Positions 52,037 through 60,701 of a stretch of 64,000 nt of DNA are shown one piece after another. Source of the stretch: Luteipulveratus mongoliensis (GTDB lineage: Bacteria; Actinomycetota; Actinomycetes; Actinomycetales; Dermatophilaceae). Location: the NCBI RefSeq assembly GCF_001190945.1, contig NZ_CP011112.1, forward strand, positions 2,418,001 through 2,482,000, in the 5' to 3' direction. The notes under the pieces were generated by a model. The model searched no databases. It was not told where the DNA came from and worked only from the letters and a program-made list of their open reading frames with translations. Made by a program: the position numbers and the translations under genes. The first letter of the stretch is position 1. Each line of letters opens with the position of its first letter.

Positions 52037-52423
52037 ATGGCACCCAAGACAGGCACGAGCGCCGCGCGACAAGCAGTGGGGCACTACGGCGAGAACGTCG
52101 CAGCCGGCTACTTGCAGGACAAGGGCCTGCGCATCGTGGAGCGCAACTGGCGTTGCGCGGCCGGTGAGATCGACATCGTGGCGTACGACGACGCCACGGC
52201 CTGTCTGGTCGTCGTCGAGGTCAAGACGCGACGGTCGGAGACCTACGGTTCACCGCTCGAGGCGGTGACCTGGTCCAAGGCCGCCCGGTTGCGCCGGCTG
52301 GCCGCGTCCTGGCTGGAGGAGCACCGGGCGCGACCTGCGTCAGTGCGCATCGACGTGATCGGTGTCATCCGTCCTCGACGCGGTCCGGCCCGGGTCACCC
52401 ATGTGCAGGACGTGACCGCATGA
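52037..52423 (+). CDS. yraN: YraN family endonuclease-like protein (UPF0102)
   Basis: A 128-residue protein with the restriction-endonuclease-like core: GHYGENVAAGYLQDKGLRIVERNWRCAAGEIDIVAYDDATACLVVVEVKTRR, that is the GE-ID and EVK residues. Related to archaeal Holliday-junction resolvases; the cellular role is unclear. Start ATG after AGGAGG, which is hidden in a hairpin. Overlaps the next gene by ATGA. Confidence 0.92.
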   Translation: MAPKTGTSAARQAVGHYGENVAAGYLQDKGLRIVERNWRCAAGEIDIVAYDDATACLVVVEVKTRRSETYGSPLEAVTWSKAARLRRLAASWLEEHRARPASVRIDVIGVIRPRRGPARVTHVQDVTA

Positions 52424-53955
52424 CCCTCGGATGCACCCGGTCGGTCGCCGTGACCGGTATCGAGGGCACCGTGGTCGCTGTCGAGGCGGATGTGGCCAAC
52501 GGTCTGCCCGCGTTCATGGTCAGCGGGCTGCCCGATGCGGCGTGCGCGCAGTCGCCGGACCGAGTCAAGGCGGCCGTCGTCAACTCCGACCTCCGGCTGC
52601 CGCATCAGCGGATCACCGTCAACCTGTCGCCGGCGTCGCTGCCCAAGCAAGGTGCCGGGTTCGACCTGGCGATCGCGGTGGCGGCGCTGGCCGCGGGTGG
52701 GACGGTCCCAGCCGACCAGGTCGCCGAGGTGGTCCACCTGGGCGAGCTGGGGCTGGACGGAGCCGTCCGGCCGGTTCGAGGTGTGCTGCCAGCCGTGCTG
52801 GCCGCGGCGGAGGCCGGTGTGATGACGGTGGCTGTGCCGGTCGAGAACGCCGCGGAGGCTGCCCTGGTCGAGGGCGTACGAGTGCATCCGGTCCGTCACC
52901 TGGCCGACCTGGTGGCGCGCTATGTCGCGCAAGGACGCGGGCGGCCCGTGGAAGAGCCAGAGATTGTCCTCGGGCCCAACGAGCCACCGGAGTCGCCACT
53001 CGATCTCGCCGATGTCGCCGGGCAGCCGGAGGCGAGGTACGCACTCGAGGTCGCGGCGGCCGGCGGTCACCACATGTCGATGCTCGGGCCTCCCGGCGCG
53101 GGCAAGACGATGATCGCCGAGCGGCTTCCCGGTCTGCTTCCGCTCCTGGACCGCCCGCAGGCGCTCGAGGTCACGGCCGTGCACTCGGTGCTCGGCGTCC
53201 TCAGCGACGCGGTGCTGATCGAGCGGCCACCCTTCGTCGCGCCGCACCACGGGGCGTCGATGGCGGCGATCATCGGTGGCGGCTCGGGACGCGTCCGCCC
53301 TGGTGCCGTGTCGCGGGCGAGCAGTGGCGTGCTGTTCCTCGACGAGGCTCCGGAGTTTCGCCGCGACGTGCTGGATGCGCTGCGCCAACCACTGGAGTCC
53401 GGACGGGTCAGCATCGCTCGCGCCGATCGCAACGTCACCTACCCGGCCCGATTTCAGCTGGTGCTGGCGGCCAATCCGTGCCCGTGCGGCCAGGCGTACG
53501 GCAAGGGTCGCGGTTGCACCTGCTCGCCGTTGCGGCGCCGTACCTACCTCGCCAAGCTGTCCGGACCGCTGATGGATCGGGTCGATCTGCAGCTCACCGT
53601 GCAGCCGGTCACCAAGGCCGCGCTGCGAACGGGCCCAGGGGAGTCGTCCTCGCTCGTGGCCGAGCGGGTGGCGGTCGCCCGCGAGCGACAGGCTCGACGG
53701 TGGCAGATGCATCCCTGGCAGCTCAACAGCCAGGTGCCCGGCCCGATCCTGCGCTCCGAGGCATGGCGTCTGGAGCGCCGAGCGACCCGCACGATGGACA
53801 GTGCGCTCGAGCTCGGGACGCTCACGTTGCGTGGCTACGACCGCGTGCTGCGTATCGCCTGGACACTCGCCGACCTCGCGGGACGGCCATGTCCGGGGGA
53901 GGGCGAGCTGATGACCGCCCTGAGCCTGCGCTCTCAGCAGGTGGAAGCCGCATGA
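52420..53955 (+). CDS. comM: ComM/YifB Mg-chelatase-like AAA ATPase
   Basis: A 511-residue protein. N-terminal Lon-like part (VVAVEADVANGLPAFMVSGLPDAA, RITVNLSPASLPKQGAGFDLAIA), AAA domain with Walker A LGPPGAGKTMIAERLPGLLPLL, HHGASMAAIIGGG, Walker B GVLFLDEAPEF, and the cysteine motif NPCPCGQAYGKGRGCTCSP, typical of the family. In other bacteria ComM is a helicase for branch migration during natural transformation. It overlaps yraN and dprA by ATGA, forming a DNA-uptake operon. Confidence 0.94.
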   Translation: MTLGCTRSVAVTGIEGTVVAVEADVANGLPAFMVSGLPDAACAQSPDRVKAAVVNSDLRLPHQRITVNLSPASLPKQGAGFDLAIAVAALAAGGTVPADQVAEVVHLGELGLDGAVRPVRGVLPAVLAAAEAGVMTVAVPVENAAEAALVEGVRVHPVRHLADLVARYVAQGRGRPVEEPEIVLGPNEPPESPLDLADVAGQPEARYALEVAAAGGHHMSMLGPPGAGKTMIAERLPGLLPLLDRPQALEVTAVHSVLGVLSDAVLIERPPFVAPHHGASMAAIIGGGSGRVRPGAVSRASSGVLFLDEAPEFRRDVLDALRQPLESGRVSIARADRNVTYPARFQLVLAANPCPCGQAYGKGRGCTCSPLRRRTYLAKLSGPLMDRVDLQLTVQPVTKAALRTGPGESSSLVAERVAVARERQARRWQMHPWQLNSQVPGPILRSEAWRLERRATRTMDSALELGTLTLRGYDRVLRIAWTLADLAGRPCPGEGELMTALSLRSQQVEAA

Positions 53956-55097
53956 CGACCATCGAGCCGGGGGCCGTGGACCCACTCGCTGCCGAACGAG
54001 CCGCTCGCATGACGTGGGCACGGTTGGTCGAGCCGCGTGAGGACAAGGGCCGCCCGCTGATCGCCGAGCACGGACACCTCGGCGCGCTGGCGCGGGTGCG
54101 TCACGACCCGACCCTCCTCGGCCGGGCGGCGGTGGCCCGCCTCACGGCGTTCGACCTGTCGCGTGAGCTGCGCGCCGCAGACCTCGTGGAGGCACGAGTG
54201 CTCATCCCAGGGGATCCGGAGTGGCCGCTCAGCCTCGATGACCTGGCGCTGCCTCCTCATTGCCTCTGGGTACGGGGGCCTGCTGATCTGCGAGCCGTCA
54301 CCGAACGCAGCGCGGCAGTCGTCGGTGCGCGCACGGCGTCCGCGTACGGTCGCCAGCTGGCAGCGGAGATCAGCGCCGGCCTCGCCGGGCGGGGGTTCAC
54401 GATCATCTCGGGCGCGGCGTTCGGCATCGATGCGGCGGCCCACCACGGAGCCCTCGCCGTCGATGGGCTGACGGTGGCTGCCCTGGCTTGTGGGATCGAC
54501 CGGGCGTACCCGGCGGCCCACACCAACCTGTTGAAGGAGATTCTCGAGCGTGGTGCCGTGGTGACGGAGATGCCGCCGGGGTCGGCTCCGATCCGCACCC
54601 GGTTCCTGGATCGCAACCGCGTGATAGCAGCGTTGAGCCTCGGCACGGTCGTGGTCGAGGCGGGTCTGCGGTCCGGATCGCTCAACACAGCACGGCACGC
54701 CGCCGAGTGTGGGCGCTACGTCGGTGCGGTGCCCGGTCCGGTCACGTCCGTCACCAGCGCCGGTACGCATGAGCTCATTCGCACCCGTGAGGCCGAGCTG
54801 GTCACCGATGCGGCGGAGGTCGCCGAGCTGCTCGGAGTGATGGGAGACGATCTGGCGCCGGCACGCCGGGGGCCGGATCGTCCTGAGGACCGCCTCGGCC
54901 GCAAGGAGCGCACCCTCTGGGAGGCGCTGCCCGCCAGTCGTGGCGCACCACTCAGTCGGCTCGTTGAGGCGACCGGGATGTCAGCCTCGGATGTGCTGCA
55001 GGCGCTCGGTTCGCTCAACCTGATCGGGATGGCGGTCCGTGATCGCGGTGGCTGGCGTAAGCCACCTGAGCCAAAGCTCGAGGACACGTCGCCATGA
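53952..55097 (+). CDS. dprA: DNA processing protein DprA
   Basis: A 381-residue protein that loads RecA on incoming single-stranded DNA. The Rossmann core has AAVVGARTASAYGRQLAAEI, TIISGAAFGIDAAAHHGAL, ALACGIDRAYPAAHTNLL, EMPPGSAPIRTRFLDRNRVIAALS and VVEAGLRSGSLNTARHAAE. The N terminus has a helical extension, and the end a winged-helix-like domain (LSRLVEATGMSASDVLQALGSLNLIGMAV). The start overlaps the comM stop (ATGA). Confidence 0.95.
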   Translation: MTTIEPGAVDPLAAERAARMTWARLVEPREDKGRPLIAEHGHLGALARVRHDPTLLGRAAVARLTAFDLSRELRAADLVEARVLIPGDPEWPLSLDDLALPPHCLWVRGPADLRAVTERSAAVVGARTASAYGRQLAAEISAGLAGRGFTIISGAAFGIDAAAHHGALAVDGLTVAALACGIDRAYPAAHTNLLKEILERGAVVTEMPPGSAPIRTRFLDRNRVIAALSLGTVVVEAGLRSGSLNTARHAAECGRYVGAVPGPVTSVTSAGTHELIRTREAELVTDAAEVAELLGVMGDDLAPARRGPDRPEDRLGRKERTLWEALPASRGAPLSRLVEATGMSASDVLQALGSLNLIGMAVRDRGGWRKPPEPKLEDTSP

Positions 55098-55142
55098 CCC
55101 GTGGGCGGTGCGGCGGTCCCCGGAGACCAGGGTCGCTCGGGA

Positions 55143-55148
55143 TAACGT
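55143..55148 (+). promoter_or_regulatory. -10 box of xerC (leaderless start)
   Basis: TAACGT lies six bases before the GTG at 55155. Confidence 0.45.
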
Positions 55149-55154
55149 CGTCAG

Positions 55155-56057
55155 GTGGATCACGCCGTGCTCGCCGACTTCGAGCGACACCTGCGCGCCG
55201 AGCGCGGCCTGTCCGAGCACACGATGCGTGCCTACATCGGCGACGTCACCGCGCTCGCGGACTTCGCCGCCGATCGAGAGCTGACGAGCTGGCAGGACAT
55301 CACGCTGGCGGACCTGCGGTCCTGGCTGGCGGCGATGGACGGCACCGGCGCCTCCCGGGCGACGCTCGCTCGGCGGGCGGCAGCCGCCCGCACGTTCTTC
55401 CGCTGGACGACGCGGTCCGGTACGACCTCTCAGGACCCGTCGCTCCGGCTCGTCGCGCCGCGACGCTCTCGCGCCCTGCCCGGCGTACTGAAGCAGCAGG
55501 ATGCCAGCGCCCTCCTCGACGTCGCCGCCGTGGCCGCCGATGACGATGACCCGGTGCATCAGCGCGACAGAGCGGTGCTGGAGCTGCTCTACGCCAGCGG
55601 CATCCGCGTGAGCGAGCTCACCGGGCTGGACGTGGATGCCATCGATCTGCGTGAGCGCACGGTCCGAGTGATCGGCAAGGGTGACAAGGAGCGCACAGTG
55701 CCGTTCGGGATCCCCGCCGAGCGCGCCCTGATCGTCTGGCTGCAGCAGGGCCGGCCCCGGCTAGCGACCGCGCAGAGCGGCCCCGCCGCGTTCCTCGGCC
55801 GCCGCGGCAGACGGCTGGATCCCCGTCAGGTCCGTGAGGTCGTGCATCGGATGCTGGCCCATGTCGCGGACGCTCCCGATCTCGGCCCGCACGGTTTGCG
55901 GCACAGCGCGGCGACTCACCTGCTGGAGGGCGGCGCGGACCTGCGGCAGGTCCAGGAGCTGCTCGGTCACGCCAGCATGGCGACGACCCAGATCTACACC
56001 CATGTGTCCGTCGACCGGCTGAGGAGATCCTTCCGACAGGCCCACCCTCGTGCGTGA
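55155..56057 (+). CDS. xerC: Tyrosine recombinase XerC
   Basis: A 300-residue site-specific recombinase that resolves chromosome dimers at dif. Catalytic residues are present: Arg in YASGIRVSELTGL, Lys in IGKGDKERTVPF, HGLRH, HAS in LLGHASMATTQIYTHV, with the nucleophile Tyr in IYTHV. Length is normal. It is chromosomal, next to dprA as usual, not an integron or phage integrase. Start is the GTG placed six bases after TAACGT. Its stop overlaps an in-frame GTG of the next reading frame. Confidence 0.94.
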   Translation: MDHAVLADFERHLRAERGLSEHTMRAYIGDVTALADFAADRELTSWQDITLADLRSWLAAMDGTGASRATLARRAAAARTFFRWTTRSGTTSQDPSLRLVAPRRSRALPGVLKQQDASALLDVAAVAADDDDPVHQRDRAVLELLYASGIRVSELTGLDVDAIDLRERTVRVIGKGDKERTVPFGIPAERALIVWLQQGRPRLATAQSGPAAFLGRRGRRLDPRQVREVVHRMLAHVADAPDLGPHGLRHSAATHLLEGGADLRQVQELLGHASMATTQIYTHVSVDRLRRSFRQAHPRA

Positions 56058-56063
56058 GTCCTC

Positions 56064-56069
56064 TAAGGT
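56064..56069 (+). promoter_or_regulatory. -10 box of the long DUF3152 gene
   Basis: TAAGGT is 8 bases before the GTG at 56078. It supports this start over the GTG at 56054, which overlaps the xerC stop. Confidence 0.35.
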
Positions 56070-56077
56070 TGCGGGTT

Positions 56078-58414
56078 GTGAACAACGCGTGGTCAGACTC
56101 CGAGCCACGCGATGAGCGTGCTTCGGACATGGCCAACGGGTCAGGTCGTGGACGTGAGCTCACATTGACGCTGTTCCCGGCTCCTGGGGAGCTGACCGTC
56201 GCCCAAGGTCTGCAGCCGATTGTGCTGCGCCGACGAGTGACCCCGGACGAGTTCGAAGCCCCCTCAACAGAACTGAGCCTCGGGCCGTCGTGGGATCCGC
56301 CGCCGTCCGGCCGCAATGGTCGAGCGAGCGCGTCGACCTACGCGACGACCAGCAGTCGCGCTCTGAGCGTGGCGCGGCCCATGGTGGATGCACTCCGGCA
56401 CGCGCTCCCGACGCCGCGCCCGACCAGCCGTACGGATGCTTTCGGACAGCGGTTGCCCAGATCAGCGCCGGTCGGACTCGCACCCAGCGGATCGTCCTCG
56501 TACAGCTGGTTCGAGGCCGCCACCAACGTCACGCCGGCCGGGCCGGAACGGGTCGCGCCGCTCGAACGCGCGCCGCTGCCGCTCTCCCCACGATTCGACC
56601 AGCCGTCACTTCCGTCGTCTCCGCTCCCGGCGGCCCGCCCTCCGTCGCCCCCGCCGGTCCAGGCCGGCCCGACGTCGGACGCCCAGGGCACGCCGACCTT
56701 TTCGCACACCCCGCCGGTCTCGCCGACCTTCTCGCACACCCCGCCGGTGCCGCCAACCCCGTCGTTCTCGCCGGCGCCATCGACCCCGCCCGCGCCGGTG
56801 TTCCGGCCAGCCGCGCCGCCCGCGGTCGAGCAGGCCGCTCCCAGGCCGGCACCCGTGGAGCCCCCGCCACCCGCCTTGACTTTGCCACCGGCGAGTCGTC
56901 GTCCCGAGCCTGCCGATCCGGCCGGATCGTCCAGCTGGTCCTCGTCACCGACCTCGACCGGACCGACAGCGACTGGACCGACAGCGTTTGCCGCAAGCCC
57001 GGACTCCTCGCCCGCGTCGTCGGCCACGAAGTACACGCCGCTGCTGGCTACGACCAGCCTGAAGATCACCCAGCCGGTGGCAGCGCGTCGCATGTCCGAC
57101 CCGGCTCGTACGACAACATCTCCGGAAGCGCCCGCCCCCGCGGTGGCGGAGGGCGCAACGGCGCCGACCCGGCGGGTGGGGCTCTCGATGCGCGCGGAGG
57201 ACAGCGAGCCGGTGCGGCTGACCCGGTTGGCGCCCGATCCGGCCACGCTGCCGCGGTCCGCGCGAGACCACGCCGCCGCCCCGCGTCGTACGAGCCTCGC
57301 GTCGTCCGTGCCCTCGGGATCGAGGGCGATACCTGAGGCTTTCGCGCCAGATCGGGGCGAGGACTCGACCCAGCTCTATACACCCCGCAAGCCGCGGCCC
57401 GTGCCCGAAGCCAAGGGTCAGGAGTCGGGTCGTGCGGCGACCCGGATGAGCCGGTCCACTATGGGCCCCGACGCGCCGCCGGATCGAGCCTTCGAGTCCG
57501 TGTCCCGGACCGCGCCCAAGACCGTCGCACCCGCGCCGAGGGTTCCGACGCCTCAGGCGCCGTCCGCGGCATCCCAGGGTCCGAGCATCGTTCGAGCCAC
57601 GCCGCCGGCGTTCAAACAGACCTCGAGCCCGAGCGCGCCAGTCCCGCCTCAGCGTGTCGACGACGTCTATGACGACGAGGACGACTACCCGGTCGGCGGC
57701 TGGGGCAAGGGTCTTCTCGCGGGCGCGTTGGTCCTGACCGTGGCCAGCGTCGGCGGCTACCTCGCGTTCCACGGACTCGACGCCCAGCGGGCGGCGCCCA
57801 ACACGGTCGAGCCGCGCTCCAGCACGTTGCTGCCCTCCTCCGATGGTTCGGGCAAGACATCGAGCGGCGCCTCGGCCCCCGGCCTGGTGCCCGTCCTCGT
57901 GCCAGGTGCCGACCGCACGAGCAGCGCCAAGGCGGTGACCTACTCGCTCGAGATCGACAAGAGCGTGGGTGCCGGCTCCGCCGAGATCGCCCGCAAGGTC
58001 GGTGAAGTGCTCAGGGATCGACGCGGGTGGGAGAACAAGGGCGACCTGCGCTTCCAGCAGGTGCCGCCCAGCAAGCTCCAAGCCGGGGTCAAGCCGCAGC
58101 TGCGCATCATCATCGCCAACGCCGCGACGGTCGACCGTCTCTGCGCGCCGATCGGCGTGCCTGAGGACTCCTCGTGCGGGGGCGGTGGCAAGGCCGTGCT
58201 GAGCCTGGATCGCTGGCAGCAGGGCAGCCAGGCCTACAAGAACGACCTCGACGGATTCCGGACCTACCTGATCAATCACCAGATCGGGCACGCGATCGGT
58301 CGAGCACACGAGGCGTGCGGTGGCACCGGTGAGTACGCGCCGGTGATGGCCGAGCAGAGCAAAGAGCTGCAAGGCTGCAAGCCCTGGCCCTGGCCGGTCC
58401 GCCCGAGCGCCTGA
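56078..58414 (+). CDS. Membrane-anchored DUF3152 protein with long proline-rich tail
   Basis: About 778 residues. The first 550 are Pro/Ala/Ser/Thr-rich and low in complexity, including tandem TFSHTPPV repeats; then an acidic stretch (DDVYDDEDDYPVGGWGKG), one transmembrane helix (LLAGALVLTVASVGGYLAFHG) and an extracytoplasmic DUF3152 domain (about 625-778) with VTYSLEIDKSV, RDRRGWENKGDLRFQQV, NHQIGHAIGRAHEAC and YAPVMAEQS. In the paralogue at 59115 the same place reads HEVGHELGHAHASC; here Glu is Gln, so the zinc-protease HExxH is broken. GTG at 56054 is an alternative start. Confidence 0.85.
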   Translation: MNNAWSDSEPRDERASDMANGSGRGRELTLTLFPAPGELTVAQGLQPIVLRRRVTPDEFEAPSTELSLGPSWDPPPSGRNGRASASTYATTSSRALSVARPMVDALRHALPTPRPTSRTDAFGQRLPRSAPVGLAPSGSSSYSWFEAATNVTPAGPERVAPLERAPLPLSPRFDQPSLPSSPLPAARPPSPPPVQAGPTSDAQGTPTFSHTPPVSPTFSHTPPVPPTPSFSPAPSTPPAPVFRPAAPPAVEQAAPRPAPVEPPPPALTLPPASRRPEPADPAGSSSWSSSPTSTGPTATGPTAFAASPDSSPASSATKYTPLLATTSLKITQPVAARRMSDPARTTTSPEAPAPAVAEGATAPTRRVGLSMRAEDSEPVRLTRLAPDPATLPRSARDHAAAPRRTSLASSVPSGSRAIPEAFAPDRGEDSTQLYTPRKPRPVPEAKGQESGRAATRMSRSTMGPDAPPDRAFESVSRTAPKTVAPAPRVPTPQAPSAASQGPSIVRATPPAFKQTSSPSAPVPPQRVDDVYDDEDDYPVGGWGKGLLAGALVLTVASVGGYLAFHGLDAQRAAPNTVEPRSSTLLPSSDGSGKTSSGASAPGLVPVLVPGADRTSSAKAVTYSLEIDKSVGAGSAEIARKVGEVLRDRRGWENKGDLRFQQVPPSKLQAGVKPQLRIIIANAATVDRLCAPIGVPEDSSCGGGGKAVLSLDRWQQGSQAYKNDLDGFRTYLINHQIGHAIGRAHEACGGTGEYAPVMAEQSKELQGCKPWPWPVRPSA
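56691..56750 (+). repeat. Tandem 30-bp repeat in the proline-rich region
   Basis: Two in-frame 30-base units starting CGCCGACCTT (56691 and 56721) differ at three positions and encode the repeated TFSHTPPV(S/P)P. Expansion or loss would change the linker length without breaking the frame. Confidence 0.7.
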
Positions 58415-58426
58415 CGCGCCAGCCCG

Positions 58427-58951
58427 TCAGCCCAGCGGCAGCAGCACCGGACGCCGAGCGCCCAACAGCTGCAACGGATCTCGATAGGTGTCCGGGGCAG
58501 TCAACAATCCCCAGTGCAGGCATGCCCCGGGCGCGCAGTGGCTCCCCGACGTTGCGAGATGTCCGATCGTGCTCCCCGCGGCGAGAGTCGTGCCCACGTT
58601 GACCCGTGAGTCCAGCGGCTCGTACGTCGTGCGCCAACCCCCGGAATGCTCCACGGACACGACGCCACGACCGGCGATGACGCCGGAGTACACGACGCGC
58701 CCTGCCCCGGCGGAGCGTACGACCTGACCCGGATGGCCCCGCAGGTCGACGCCGCGATGGCCGGGGGACCAGGGCAGGGGCGGCGGCTCGAAGGCACGCA
58801 CGACCTCCGGCTGTGGATCCAGCGGCCAGACGTAGCCGTGCGCCGGTGCCGGGCGGCCCGGCGCCGCGGATGAGCCGGCGATCGACGACGAACCGACGGA
58901 TAGCACGGCGGTCGCGGCCGCGAGCAGGGCGGCAATCAGGGTGGCATCCAT
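58427..58951 (-). CDS. Secreted M23 (LytM-type) peptidase
   Basis: A 174-residue exported protein: signal peptide MDATLIAALLAAATAVLSVGSSSIAGSSA, then a single LytM domain (YVWPLDPQPEVVRAFEPPPLPWSPGHRGVDLRG with the His/Asp metal ligands, GRVVYSGVIAGRGVVSVEHSGGWRTTYEPL, and CLHWGLLTAP). The last motif is Cys-Leu-His rather than the usual His-x-His; this CLHWG form is common in actinobacterial members, and their activity is uncertain. It converges with the DUF3152 gene 12 bases away. Start chosen for the signal peptide. Confidence 0.87.
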   Translation of the reverse strand: MDATLIAALLAAATAVLSVGSSSIAGSSAAPGRPAPAHGYVWPLDPQPEVVRAFEPPPLPWSPGHRGVDLRGHPGQVVRSAGAGRVVYSGVIAGRGVVSVEHSGGWRTTYEPLDSRVNVGTTLAAGSTIGHLATSGSHCAPGACLHWGLLTAPDTYRDPLQLLGARRPVLLPLG

Positions 58952-59102
58952 GCCTCGGATGGTGCTCGCTTCGACCAGGCGGGGCGAGCTCGGCAGCGGA
59001 CCCTGTGGACGACGGCCATGGGCGGGCCGGGGATGTGGACGTGACCCACGACACGTGGACCGGGGCACCGTGCACGTCCCACGTTCGCGCGCGGCGCGTT
59101 CC

Positions 59103-59108
59103 TAGAAT
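59103..59108 (+). promoter_or_regulatory. -10 box of the short DUF3152 gene (leaderless start)
   Basis: TAGAAT, a near-consensus -10, is six bases before the ATG at 59115. Confidence 0.5.
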
Positions 59109-59114
59109 CCGAAC

Positions 59115-59963
59115 ATGTCACCCCAGCCGCCGACCAGGTTGCGCGGCGCCGCGCCCTCGACGTCGGACGCCGCGGGCCAGCTACGGGTCCGCCGCACCCT
59201 TGCGGCGGTCGCCGTCACCCTCGCACTCGCCAGCTCCCTCCTCGGCGCAACGCGCGATGAGAGCAGCGCGGCCGGGCCGTCACCGAGGGCCACCGGGACA
59301 TCGACATCCGCCCCGGCGCCTGCCGGATCGCCGACCAGCAGCACCGGGCAAGGTTCACCGACGCCGATATCGTCTGCGAACGGTCAGGCAAGCCCGTCAC
59401 CGTCGGCCGTTCCTGATCACGGCGACGGTCGGGTGTCGCCGGTGCTGGTGCCGGGTGGCGACAGCACGGTGGAGGGCAAGGAGGTGACCTACGCCTTGGA
59501 GGTCGAGGGCGGCCTGGGCATCGATGAGAAGGACGTCGCGACGACCGTCGGCTCCGTCCTTCGAGACGCGCGCGGCTGGCAGGCGCAGGACCACGTCCGC
59601 TTCGTGCAGGTGACGCCGAGGCAGCGCGCAGCCGGCACCGTCCCCAAGATCGTCATCTCGCTGGTCAGCCCGGCGAAGGTCGACCAGCTGTGTGCCCCGC
59701 TGGAGACCGGGGGCCTGTGGTCCTGTGCCAACAAGGACCGCGCGGTCCTCAACTACCGGCGCTGGGTCGACGCGACGCCGAGCTACGGCGGCAAGGTTGC
59801 GCCCTACCGGATCTACCAGGTCAACCACGAGGTCGGTCACGAGCTCGGTCATGCCCACGCGAGCTGCCCCGCCAAGGGGAGTCCCGCTCCGGTGATGCTG
59901 CAGCAGTCGATGGGACTGGGCGGATGCCTGCCCAACAACCTGCCGACGGTTACCCGGGGCTGA
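59115..59963 (+). CDS. Secreted DUF3152 protein with intact HExxH motif
   Basis: A 282-residue exported protein: N-terminal basic segment, one hydrophobic helix (TLAAVAVTLALASSLLGA), a Ser/Pro/Thr-rich spacer of about 60 residues, then the DUF3152 domain (about 110-275): VTYALEVEGGLGI, LRDARGWQAQDHVRFVQVTP, VDQLCAPLETGGLWSC and VNHEVGHELGHAHASCPAKGSPAPVMLQQS. HEVGH plus the downstream His makes a zincin-like HExxHxxxH-type site, suggesting a zinc protease; the activity is inferred. A paralogue with a broken site is encoded upstream. Confidence 0.88.
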   Translation: MSPQPPTRLRGAAPSTSDAAGQLRVRRTLAAVAVTLALASSLLGATRDESSAAGPSPRATGTSTSAPAPAGSPTSSTGQGSPTPISSANGQASPSPSAVPDHGDGRVSPVLVPGGDSTVEGKEVTYALEVEGGLGIDEKDVATTVGSVLRDARGWQAQDHVRFVQVTPRQRAAGTVPKIVISLVSPAKVDQLCAPLETGGLWSCANKDRAVLNYRRWVDATPSYGGKVAPYRIYQVNHEVGHELGHAHASCPAKGSPAPVMLQQSMGLGGCLPNNLPTVTRG

Positions 59964-59965
59964 GC

Positions 59966-60691
59966 ATGCTGCAGGCGTGCGTCAACGGCAGTCGCCCGCC
60001 GCGGGACCATCCGGCAATCCCGTTCTCCCCGAAGCAGATTGGCGCCGATGCTGAGGCATGCATCGCAGCCGGCGCCACCGAGCTGCACATCCATCCCAAG
60101 GCGGATGACGGCGCCGACACCATGGACGCGGAGGTCGTTGCGGCCGTCGTCACCGCCGTACGCGAGCGCCTCCCGGGCACGCCCATCGGTGTCACCACCG
60201 GAGCGTGGATCGGCGACGCCGACCACAGACTGGGTCAGGTACGTCAGTGGACCGTGCTGCCGGACTACGCCTCGGTCAACTGGCATGAGGACGGCGCCGA
60301 GGACCTCGCGGCGCTGCTCATCGAGCGCGGTGTCGGCGTCGAGGCCGGCTTGTGGACCGTCGATGCCGTACGCCGATGGGTCGCCTCGCCGGTGCGAGAC
60401 CAGTGCCTGCGCGCCCTGGTCGAGCTGCCCGACGGTCCGCCCGAGGACGAGGTGCCCGCTCTCGCGGAGCAGATGCTGGCCCCGTTGCGCGAGTCCGTGC
60501 CGGTCGGTTTGATCTTGCTGCACGGCGAGGGTTCGTCAGCCTGGCCCGCGATCGGCTACGCCGGCTGGGCGGGCCTCGACACGCGAATCGGCTTGGAGGA
60601 CACGCTCGTTCGGCCGGACGGTGCGGTCGCCAAGGACAATGCGGAGCTGGTGATCGAGGCGCGCCGGCAGCTCTGGCAGGGCTACCCCTGA
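59966..60691 (+). CDS. BKACE-family (DUF849) beta-keto acid cleavage enzyme
   Basis: A 241-residue TIM-barrel protein, starting MLQACVNGSRPPRDHPAIPFSPKQIGADAEACIAAGATELHIHPKADDG. The HIHP metal ligands and VGVEAGLWTVDAV match the 3-keto-5-aminohexanoate cleavage enzyme family, which exchanges acetyl-CoA with beta-keto acids. Rather short for the family (usually about 270-300). It begins 2 bases after the DUF3152 stop, so it may be co-transcribed, though no functional link is evident. It converges with the aminotransferase gene. Confidence 0.85.
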   Translation: MLQACVNGSRPPRDHPAIPFSPKQIGADAEACIAAGATELHIHPKADDGADTMDAEVVAAVVTAVRERLPGTPIGVTTGAWIGDADHRLGQVRQWTVLPDYASVNWHEDGAEDLAALLIERGVGVEAGLWTVDAVRRWVASPVRDQCLRALVELPDGPPEDEVPALAEQMLAPLRESVPVGLILLHGEGSSAWPAIGYAGWAGLDTRIGLEDTLVRPDGAVAKDNAELVIEARRQLWQGYP

Positions 60692-60701
60692 CCGAGGGGA
60701 C

